From the NCBI RefSeq assembly GCF_027627575.1, contig NZ_CP114065.1, forward strand, positions 3,782,001 through 3,846,000: a stretch of 64,000 bases of DNA, in the 5' to 3' direction. The notes under the pieces were generated by a model that saw only the letters and a list, made by a program, of their open reading frames with translations, had not been told where the DNA came from and did not search any database. The translations under genes were made by a program, and so were the position numbers. The stretch is from Kribbella sp. CA-293567 (lineage in GTDB: Bacteria > Actinomycetota > Actinomycetes > Propionibacteriales > Kribbellaceae). This document shows positions 57,777 to 64,000 of the stretch, one piece after another. Every line of letters starts with the position of its first letter. Positions within the stretch are counted from its first letter, which is position 1.

Positions 57777-59672
57777 ATGTCTTCAGGGATGCGAATGGGT
57801 GGCGGCACCGGCGGTGCGATGGGCTGGCGGCGGCAGGACGCGTCGGTGGTGGATCGCAAGCTGGCCAAGGGCACGCTGCGGCGCATCCTGCGGTTCGCGA
57901 AACCGTTCAAGCTGCACATCACCTTCTTCCTGCTGCTGGTGGTGGTCTCGGCGGTCCTGGTGATCGCCTCGCCGCTGCTGTTCAAGAAGATCGTCGACGA
58001 CGGCATCATCAAGGGCAACGGCGGTCTGGTCACCTCGCTGGCGCTGGTGGTCGCTCTGCTGGCCGTCATCGAGGCCGCCCTCGGACTGATGCAGCGCTGG
58101 TTCTCGGCGCGGATCGGTGAGGGCCTGATCTACGACCTGCGGACGCAGGTCTTCGCCCACGTGCAGCGGATGCCGATCGCGTTCTTCACCAGGACGCAGA
58201 CCGGCGCCCTGGTCTCCCGGCTCAACACCGATGTCATCGGCGCACAGCAGGCCTTCACCTCGACCTTGTCCGGCGTCGTGTCCAACGTGATCAGCCTGAT
58301 CCTCGTGGTCGGCGCGATGCTGCTGCTGAGCTGGCAGCTGACCGTGGTGGCGATCCTGCTGCTGCCGGTCTTCCTGTTGCCGGCGCGGTATCTCGGCCGC
58401 CGGCTGGCCGCGATGACGCGCGAGCAGATGCAGCTCAACGCGGACATGTCGACGGCGATGACCGAGCGGTTCTCCGTCGGCGGCGCGCTGCTGGTGACGC
58501 TGTTCGGCAAGCCGGAGCTGGAGAACGCGCGGTTCAGCGTGCAGTCGGGGCGGGTTCGGGATCTGGGGATCCGGATCGCGATGCTGGGGCGGGTCTTCTT
58601 CACCGCGCTCACCCTGGTCGCGGCGCTGGCAACCGCGCTCGTGTACGGCGTGGGCGGCAACCTCGCCGTCCGGGAGACGCTGACGGTCGGCACTCTGCTC
58701 GCGCTCGTCGCGTTGCTCGGGCGCCTCTACGGCCCGCTGACCGCCCTGTCGAACGTACGCGTCGACGTGATGACCGCCCTGGTCTCCTTCGAGCGCGTCT
58801 TCGAGGTGCTCGACCTGAAGCCGATGATCCAGGACGCTCCGGACGCCCGGCCGCTACCGGACAACGCCGCCTCGGTCAGCTTCGACAAGGTGTCGTTCGC
58901 CTATCCGACCGCGGACCAGGTGTCGCTGGCGAGCCTGGAGTCCGTCGCGGTGCTCGACAAGCGAGCCTCCGCGCAGGTGATCGAGGACATCAGCTTCGAG
59001 GTCGAGCCCGGCCAGATGGTCGCCCTGGTCGGTCCGTCCGGCGCGGGCAAGACGACCATCACCAACCTGGTCGCCCGGTTGTACGACGTGACCGGTGGCT
59101 CGGTGAAGATCGGCGGTCACGACGTCCGCGAGGTGACGCTGCAGTCGCTGCACGACACGATCGGCTATGTCACCCAGGACGCGCACATGTTCCATGACAC
59201 CATCCGGTCCAACCTGGCCTACGCCAAACCGGGCGCGACCGACGAGGAGATGGTGGAGGCACTCCGCTCGGCGCAGGTCTGGGAGCTGGTCTCGTCGTTG
59301 CCGGACGGTCTGGACACGGTGGTCGGCGATCGCGGTCACCGGCTCTCCGGTGGCGAGCGGCAACGCCTGGCGATCGCGAGGTTGTTGCTGAAGGCACCGC
59401 ACGTCGTCGTACTGGACGAGGCGACGGCTCACCTCGACTCCGAGTCGGAGGTGGCGGTCCAGCAGGCGCTCGACACTGCCCTCGAAGGCCGGACGTCACT
59501 GGTGATCGCGCACCGGCTGTCGACCGTGCGCAACGCGGACCAGATCCTGGTCGTTGACCACGGCAACATCGTCGAGCGCGGCACCCACGACGAGCTGCTC
59601 GCCCTCGACGGCGAGTACGCGGATCTGTACCACACCCAGTTCGCCCAGTCGGGTTCAGCAGCAGGCGTCTGA
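57777..59672 (+). CDS. ABC exporter, fused transmembrane and ATPase domains
   Basis: A half-transporter of the MsbA/LmrA type, 631 residues. Seen: six transmembrane helices (about 35-330; for example LHITFFLLLVVVSAVLVIAS), coupling motifs, then the ATPase domain with Walker A GPSGAGKTTITNL, Q-loop IGYVTQDAHMFHDT, signature HRLSGGERQRLAIARLLL, Walker B VVVLDEATAHLDSESE and H-loop VIAHRLSTVRNAD. It functions as a dimer; whether homodimeric is unknown. Substrate unknown. The ATG at 57777 has GGGGAGGGG upstream. Confidence 0.93.
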   Translation: MSSGMRMGGGTGGAMGWRRQDASVVDRKLAKGTLRRILRFAKPFKLHITFFLLLVVVSAVLVIASPLLFKKIVDDGIIKGNGGLVTSLALVVALLAVIEAALGLMQRWFSARIGEGLIYDLRTQVFAHVQRMPIAFFTRTQTGALVSRLNTDVIGAQQAFTSTLSGVVSNVISLILVVGAMLLLSWQLTVVAILLLPVFLLPARYLGRRLAAMTREQMQLNADMSTAMTERFSVGGALLVTLFGKPELENARFSVQSGRVRDLGIRIAMLGRVFFTALTLVAALATALVYGVGGNLAVRETLTVGTLLALVALLGRLYGPLTALSNVRVDVMTALVSFERVFEVLDLKPMIQDAPDARPLPDNAASVSFDKVSFAYPTADQVSLASLESVAVLDKRASAQVIEDISFEVEPGQMVALVGPSGAGKTTITNLVARLYDVTGGSVKIGGHDVREVTLQSLHDTIGYVTQDAHMFHDTIRSNLAYAKPGATDEEMVEALRSAQVWELVSSLPDGLDTVVGDRGHRLSGGERQRLAIARLLLKAPHVVVLDEATAHLDSESEVAVQQALDTALEGRTSLVIAHRLSTVRNADQILVVDHGNIVERGTHDELLALDGEYADLYHTQFAQSGSAAGV

Positions 59673-59708
59673 GGTTGTCCGTGTGAGGTCGTCAGGGAGG
59701 GTTGCCGA

Positions 59709-59885
59709 GTGATCAAGCTCGCGCTCGTACTGGCCGCCGGCTACACGGGCTACAAGCTGGCATACCACTCCGAGGACGGCCGCCACTACGGCAAGGTCGG
59801 CCAGCACCGCCTCAGAACGACACTCGCTCTGCTGTTCGCCGCCCTCGCCGCGGGCTGCACCTACGCGGCCCTCCTCCTGCACTGA
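59709..59885 (+). CDS. 58-residue membrane protein
   Basis: A short gene downstream of the ABC exporter. Seen: GTG start preceded by GGGAGGG with ideal spacing, then IKLALVLAAGYTGYKLAYHS, a charged loop (EDGRHYGKVGQHRLRTT) and a second helix LALLFAALAAGCTYAALLL. The topology is two helices with both ends on one side. No family recognised. It starts 36 nt after the transporter stop, so it may be an accessory peptide of it (inference). Confidence 0.65.
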   Translation: MIKLALVLAAGYTGYKLAYHSEDGRHYGKVGQHRLRTTLALLFAALAAGCTYAALLLH

Positions 59886-59924
59886 CGCAGCCGGCCTCAG
59901 CGCGGCGGCGCGCAGTACGAGGTG

Positions 59925-60422
59925 TTAGCTCTTGCGCTTCTCGTCCTGTTCGAGCAAGTGGAGAACCGGTACGCCGAGGTGGCGGCGGGCCGAGTTGGTC
60001 CAGTCGAGATGGAAGAACTCGGCGACGATGTGCGGCCGGGTGAGGATGATGACCTCGCGGCCGCCGACCTTCTCGACCGTCGAGGTGAGCGCCTCGATCG
60101 GGCGGTCGTGCGAGATCCCGCCGTCGGCCTGCTGACCGAGATCGCGCAGCCGCTGGACGCTGCGGCCAGTGCAGTCCTTGGCCTCGCTGTCGATCGCCTT
60201 CTGCGCCTCGGCCAGATCCTGACGCTGGTCGGCGAGTCCCGGCCCGTAGAGATCGGCCGTCCCGAGCGCGCTGATGGACGCCTCCACGCCGGCCTCGGCG
60301 TTGTGACACGGCACCACCACGTGGTACTTCACCGGCTCGGGCAGGTCCTGATGGAGCTCCACCACGCGGCGGGCATCGGGTTCGGTCAGTTCCTGCTCCA
60401 CGAGCAGCACGACGTCATACAT
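59925..60422 (-). CDS. Uncharacterised alpha/beta protein
   Basis: A soluble 165-residue protein. Seen: alternating beta strands and helices (MYDVVLLVEQEL, YHVVVPCHNAEAGVEASISA, REVIILTRPHIVAEFFHLDW, HLGVPVLHLLEQDEKRKS) that recall universal-stress-like or Rossmann folds, but no nucleotide-binding glycine loop. The ATG at 60422 has GGAGG 8 nt upstream. It is divergent from the ligase gene with a 79-bp gap. Function unknown. Confidence 0.75.
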   Translation of the reverse strand: MYDVVLLVEQELTEPDARRVVELHQDLPEPVKYHVVVPCHNAEAGVEASISALGTADLYGPGLADQRQDLAEAQKAIDSEAKDCTGRSVQRLRDLGQQADGGISHDRPIEALTSTVEKVGGREVIILTRPHIVAEFFHLDWTNSARRHLGVPVLHLLEQDEKRKS

Positions 60423-60501
60423 CTCGGTACCTCCGGTTCGAACCAGTCGGTATGCCCCCATCATGCCCCCGCAATGAGCGACTTGGGGGCAGAATGGCGT
60501 C

Positions 60502-61590
60502 ATGTTGCTCCCCGTGATGCCGCCGGTCCCGCCGATGCTGGCGAAGCCGATCAAGCAGATCCCGGACGGAAACGTCAGCTTCGAGCCGAAATGGGACGGT
60601 TTCCGCTCGATCATCTTCCGCGACGGTGACGAGGTGGAGATCGGCAGCCGCAACGAGAAGCCGATGACGCGGTACTTCCCGGAGCTGGTCGAGGCGCTCA
60701 AGGCGAACCTGCCCGACCGGTGCGTGATCGACGGCGAGATCGTCGTGGTCGGCGCGTCGGGGGACCGGCTCGACTTCGAGGCGCTGCAACAGCGGATCCA
60801 TCCCGCGGCCTCCCGGGTCAAAATGCTGTCGGAGACGACGCCGGCGCGCTTCGTCGCGTTCGACCTGCTCGCGCTGGGGGACACCGACTACACCGAGCGG
60901 CCGTTCGCCGAGCGGCGTGAGGCGTTGGAGCAGGCGCTGGCCGAGGCCGCGGCGCCGATCCACCTGACCCGGACGACCACTGACCAGGCGACCGCGACGG
61001 AGTGGTTCCACCAGTTCGAGGGCGCCGGGCTGGACGGCGTGATCGCGAAACCGCTCGACGGGTTGTACGAGCCGGACAAGCGGACGATGTTCAAGATCAA
61101 GCACGTCCGGACCGCCGACTGTGTCGTGGCCGGCTACCGGCTGCACAAGAGCGGCGACAACCGGATCGGGTCGCTGCTGCTCGGGCTCTACAACTCCGAG
61201 GGGGTGCTCGCGAGCGTCGGCGTCATCGGCGCGTTCCCGATGGCGCGGCGCGAGGAGTTGTTCGTGGAGATGCAGGAGTACGTCACCGACTTCGACAACC
61301 ACCCGTGGGCCTGGGCCAAGCAGGAAGAGGGCAACCGGACTCCACGCAACGCCGAAGGAAGCAGGTGGCAGGCGGGCAAGGACCTCAGCTTCGTACCGCT
61401 GCGTCCCGAGCGGGTGGTCGAGGTCAAGTACGACCACATGGAAGGCGTGCGCTTTCGGCACACCGCGCAGTTCGTGCAGTGGCGCGAGGACCGTACGCCG
61501 GAGTCGTGCACCTACGAGCAGCTCGAGGAGCCGATCAAGTTCGACCTCGCCGACGTACTGACCGCCCGCCCGGAGGCGTCCGCCGGCTGA
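60502..61590 (+). CDS. ligC: ATP-dependent DNA ligase (LigC/LigD-ligase type)
   Basis: Nucleotidyltransferase joining DNA nicks, 362 residues. Seen: the adenylation Lys30 in EPKWDGFR, SRNEKPMTRYFPEL, VIDGEIVVVG, RFVAFDLLALG, LDGVIAKPLDGLYEPDKR and MFKIKHVRTADCVVAGYRLH, which are the ordered nucleotidyltransferase motifs. A C-terminal OB-fold domain follows. There is no LigD polymerase or phosphoesterase domain, so it is a stand-alone ligase as in the mycobacterial LigC enzymes, where it serves accessory end-joining or base-excision repair. Confidence 0.92.
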   Translation: MLLPVMPPVPPMLAKPIKQIPDGNVSFEPKWDGFRSIIFRDGDEVEIGSRNEKPMTRYFPELVEALKANLPDRCVIDGEIVVVGASGDRLDFEALQQRIHPAASRVKMLSETTPARFVAFDLLALGDTDYTERPFAERREALEQALAEAAAPIHLTRTTTDQATATEWFHQFEGAGLDGVIAKPLDGLYEPDKRTMFKIKHVRTADCVVAGYRLHKSGDNRIGSLLLGLYNSEGVLASVGVIGAFPMARREELFVEMQEYVTDFDNHPWAWAKQEEGNRTPRNAEGSRWQAGKDLSFVPLRPERVVEVKYDHMEGVRFRHTAQFVQWREDRTPESCTYEQLEEPIKFDLADVLTARPEASAG

Positions 61591-61632
61591 CCGTGCTGGA
61601 CAGGTGAACCCGGGGGCGCGGACAATCCAGAG

Positions 61633-62184
61633 ATGACGGCGGAACGGATCGAGCTGGCGCGTCCCTCGGACGCCGAGCGTGACCGCGCCCTGGCGATCCT
61701 CCGCGACGGCGCCGGCTCCGGCCGCCTCTCCCACGACACCTTCATCCGCCGGATGAACTTCGTACTCCGGGCTCAGAGCCGCCGCGAACTCGCCAACGCC
61801 ACCCACGACCTCCCCGGCACCGAGCCCCGAGCGATCCAGCTCCTCAACCGCCTGCTCGCCCGCGTCCCCCGCCTGACCCTCGCGCTCCGCCCCGCGGCAA
61901 CGCCCGTCCGCCCCCAAGGCCTGGCCCTGCCCCCACCCGGCTCCCCGACAGTCCGCATCGGCCGAGTCCCCGGCGCCACCCTCCGCCTCGCCGACCTCTC
62001 CGTCTCCCGCTTCCACGCCGAACTCCGCCCCACCGACAACGGCTGGCTCCTCCGAGACCTCGGCTCCATGAACGGCACCCACCTCAACGGCCTCCGCATC
62101 ACCACCCCCGTCCAAGTCCGCCCCGGCGACCACATCCGCTTCGGCGCAGTCACCTACCACCTGACTTGGACCGACCCGAGCTAG
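61633..62184 (+). CDS. DUF1707 and FHA domain protein
   Basis: A cytosolic phosphothreonine-binding protein of 183 residues. Seen: an N-terminal DUF1707 segment (RPSDAERDRALAILRDGAGS, then GRLSHDTFIRRM), a Pro-rich linker, and an FHA domain about 106-178 with RIGRVPGATLRLADLSVSR, FHAEL, GSMNGTHLNG and RPGDHIRFG. The key FHA residues (GR, SR, H, NG) are present. The FHA half has an unusually C-rich coding strand, with runs of CCC, CTC and CGC codons. Likely a partner of Ser/Thr kinases. Confidence 0.9.
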   Translation: MTAERIELARPSDAERDRALAILRDGAGSGRLSHDTFIRRMNFVLRAQSRRELANATHDLPGTEPRAIQLLNRLLARVPRLTLALRPAATPVRPQGLALPPPGSPTVRIGRVPGATLRLADLSVSRFHAELRPTDNGWLLRDLGSMNGTHLNGLRITTPVQVRPGDHIRFGAVTYHLTWTDPS

Positions 62185-62267
62185 CTCTCGCGAACGCGAC
62201 ACCGGCGTACGTCCGGGATCGTCAGCCTCTCTGGCGACGGCCGCCTCACCACGGCGTCCGGCCCCCG

Positions 62268-62990
62268 TCAGAGCTCCGCACCCGGTGACTTCTCCGTCCC
62301 TTTGCCGCCACCTCTGCGACCCTCCGATGCCACTCCGGTCTCACCAGCAGTCCGCGTTGGCGCCGAAAGCCCATCAAGCGCCACCTTGGCAGCCCGCACC
62401 GCCTGCAGATCAGGATGACTCCCACGCTGCTCAGGCCGGACGATCCCGTTGAGCTTGTGCGCAAACTCCTTGAGATCCTGCTGGGTCACCATCTTGTCGA
62501 TCAGCTCAGGCATCGTCCGCGGCGCTCGGCGGTTGCGGGCGACCATTTTCTCCATCGAGTCGACCACGAGCTGCGGTTCTTCGGCGAGGAGCCGGCCGAG
62601 GAACTCCGAGGTGCGTTCGACCGGCATGGCGTTCGAGCCTGTGGCCGGCGGGTCGAAGTCCTTCACGTTGTCCGTCACCAGGACGTCCGCTTCACCGTGA
62701 ACGGCGGCGGCGAGGACGTGTTTGTCCTTCTCGTCCGCTCGCATGTCAGACATCCGGTGTTGATAGTCGGTGATCAACGCTTCGGGAAAAGCTTTCGCCA
62801 TCTGAGCTAGCCGGCCGTCGGCACGCTCGGCGGTCACACCGGCGGGACGGTTGCGCTTCACCTCATCCAGTACCTCGGCGGACCACTGCGGTTCGAAGAG
62901 CTTGCTGTCAGCAACGCTGAGCATCACGTCCGTCGTGAGCTGACCGCGAAGCACATTGGCATCGAGGAACGCGACAGGAGGATTCGCCAT
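62268..62990 (-). CDS. PIN-domain protein, toxin component
   Basis: A probable ribonuclease toxin of 240 residues. Seen: PIN-type acidic residues D10 (VAFLDANVLRG), E43 (VLDEVKRN), D89 (MRADEKDKHVLAAAV) and D107 (VLVTDNVKDFD). Unlike most PIN toxins (about 130 residues) it has a helical C-terminal extension (VERTSEFLGRLLAEEPQLVV to LIDKMVTQQDLKEFAHKLNG) and a disordered Gly/Lys tail. It starts 6 nt after the stop of the antitoxin-like gene. A close paralogue is at the window edge. Confidence 0.86.
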   Translation of the reverse strand: MANPPVAFLDANVLRGQLTTDVMLSVADSKLFEPQWSAEVLDEVKRNRPAGVTAERADGRLAQMAKAFPEALITDYQHRMSDMRADEKDKHVLAAAVHGEADVLVTDNVKDFDPPATGSNAMPVERTSEFLGRLLAEEPQLVVDSMEKMVARNRRAPRTMPELIDKMVTQQDLKEFAHKLNGIVRPEQRGSHPDLQAVRAAKVALDGLSAPTRTAGETGVASEGRRGGGKGTEKSPGAEL

Positions 62991-62996
62991 CGGAGA

Positions 62997-63419
62997 TCAG
63001 CGAACTGTCGGCGGCTCGTCGTCCCAGGGCTCCTCGTCCGCCAGCGCCTGGAGCGCCTCCTCACGCTGCGCCTTCAGCCGGGCATCGAAGGCGAGCACAT
63101 CGGACAGCTTCACCCAATCGACGTACTCACTGGTGCGAAACGGGATCTCGCCCTTCCCGACGTGCTGCCGGAACTGCCGACGGGACATCGAGATAGCGTC
63201 TGCGGCCTGATCCACCGGCACTTCCTGCCGCAGCGGAGTGATCTGGAGGGCATACCCCTGCCGGAGCGCAGCCTCAACGAACGCCATCACCTCGTGCACT
63301 TTCGGCGGGATGTCCTGCCGTGTCCCATCCGGGCTCACCAGCGCCGCGCCATCGCGCACGAGATCACGCTCATCCTCGGTCAGCAGAAAGACCTCGGTCC
63401 GGCTCGGCATGACGTCCAT
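62997..63419 (-). CDS. Helix-turn-helix antitoxin-like protein
   Basis: Probable antitoxin of the downstream PIN toxin, 140 residues. Seen: ITPLRQEVPVDQAADAISMS followed by RRQFRQHVGKGEIPFRTS, an excisionase/MerR-like helix-turn-helix of the kind that reads a DNA-binding domain from SMSRRQ, then a charged helical C-terminus (DARLKAQREEALQALADEE) that could wrap the toxin. Start ATG at 63419; 63410 is an alternative. It is the first gene of the pair. Confidence 0.83.
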   Translation of the reverse strand: MDVMPSRTEVFLLTEDERDLVRDGAALVSPDGTRQDIPPKVHEVMAFVEAALRQGYALQITPLRQEVPVDQAADAISMSRRQFRQHVGKGEIPFRTSEYVDWVKLSDVLAFDARLKAQREEALQALADEEPWDDEPPTVR

Positions 63420-63517
63420 GGGCTGATCCTAGAGCGCCAGCCATCTCGCAGGCCGGAGGTTATCCACATCCCCGTCGCGACGGCACCCGACCGAGAACCA
63501 CCCATCTGATCCTGCCG

Positions 63518-64000
63518 CTACAGCTCCTTGTCGGCCGACTTCTCCGGTCCGCTCGCGCCGGCCTTACGTGCCTGAGGTGCAGACCCAGGTTTCTCGGCCG
63601 CCTTGGTGGGTGACGCGACCCCGTCGAGCGCAGCCTTGGCGGCTTGTGTCGTCTGCAGGTTCGGGTGGGTTCCGCGTTGTTCGGGCGGGACGATGCCGTT
63701 GAGTTTGTGCGCGAACCCCTCGAGGTCCTGTTGGGTCGCCATCTTGTCGATGAGTTCGGGCATCGTCTGCGGAGTACGACGGTTGCGGGCGACCATCTTC
63801 TGCAGGCTGCGCACGACCTTGTCCGGGTTGTCGTCGAGCACCTGGTTCAGGAACTCGGAGGTTCGTTCGACCTTCATCGCGTGACTTCCGCTGCGCGGTG
63901 GGTCGAAGTCCTTCGTGTTCTCGGTGACCAGGACGTCGGCCTTGCTGTGGACGGCGGCGGCGAGGACGTGCTTGTCCTTCTCGTCGGCCCGCATCTGCGG
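63518..64000 (-). CDS. PIN-domain protein, second copy, N-terminus outside window
   Basis: The frame is open to the window edge, so the N-terminal PIN part lies beyond. Seen (about 160 residues): MRADEKDKHVLAAAVHSKAD, VLVTENTKDFDPP, ERTSEFLNQVLDDNP and PQTMPELIDKMATQQDLEG. It is clearly a paralogue of the toxin at 62268 along its length, including the C-terminal extension. It ends in a Lys/Ala/Ser-rich tail. It lies 98 bp upstream of the antitoxin gene. Its own antitoxin would be outside the window. Confidence 0.88.
   Translation of the reverse strand, partial: PQMRADEKDKHVLAAAVHSKADVLVTENTKDFDPPRSGSHAMKVERTSEFLNQVLDDNPDKVVRSLQKMVARNRRTPQTMPELIDKMATQQDLEGFAHKLNGIVPPEQRGTHPNLQTTQAAKAALDGVASPTKAAEKPGSAPQARKAGASGPEKSADKEL

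Overview
The window is a high-GC actinobacterial chromosome segment. The best guess is the Propionibacteriales (Kribbella or a close relative). Reasons are the very high GC, the uvrC-rapZ-yvcK-whiA-gap-pgk-tpiA-secG-rbpA order, the tkt-tal-pgi-zwf-opcA-pgl cluster, a SufR-led suf operon without sufA/sufE, and an actinobacterial VLRF1-type release factor. The genus is inferred from gene content, not from a database match. I saw no rRNA, tRNA, insertion sequence or CRISPR array.

1-12.5 kb: the 3' end of uvrA with a Lys/Ala-rich tail, a Rieske lipoprotein, a secreted subtilase, then uvrC-rapZ-yvcK, a frameshifted remnant, whiA, and the lower-glycolysis genes gap, pgk and tpiA with secG and rbpA. 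12.5-22 kb (minus strand): an isocitrate lyase/PEP mutase-family gene, then the pentose-phosphate operon, transcribed tkt to pgl, mostly with 4-bp stop/start overlaps. A 102-bp imperfect inverted repeat lies at its 3' end. 22-26 kb: haem o synthase (ctaB), a repeat-rich gap, haem A synthase (ctaA) and an ABC-2 exporter. 26.3-33 kb: a complete sufR-B-D-(Rieske)-C-S-U-T operon with a likely leaderless promoter and a SufR-like operator over the sufR start codon. It is followed by the acVLRF1 gene.

33.7-42.6 kb is the most unusual region. One minus-strand transcription unit encodes a 2,374-residue protein built from six diverged Ser/Gly-rich beta-hairpin modules. Two small genes that are paralogues of each other follow it directly. 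A divergent gene for a protein with an internal duplication sits opposite its promoter. I propose this as an undescribed effector/partner system, possibly pore-forming; that function is inference only.

42.6-54.2 kb is a Tad/Flp pilus locus (SAF/CpaB, TadZ-like, TadA, TadB, TadC, Flp, three TadE/F/G-like proteins, a lipoprotein, a secreted protein). It ends in a membrane protein combining a LysM domain with a C-terminal BTAD regulator-like region. A strong terminator closes it.

54.2-64 kb: a zinc metallopeptidase, an ABC-F ATPase, an enoyl-CoA hydratase-like protein, an ABC exporter, a 58-residue membrane protein, an uncharacterised alpha/beta protein, an ATP-dependent DNA ligase, and a DUF1707-FHA protein. 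The window ends in a duplicated PIN-domain toxin-antitoxin locus whose second toxin runs off the edge.
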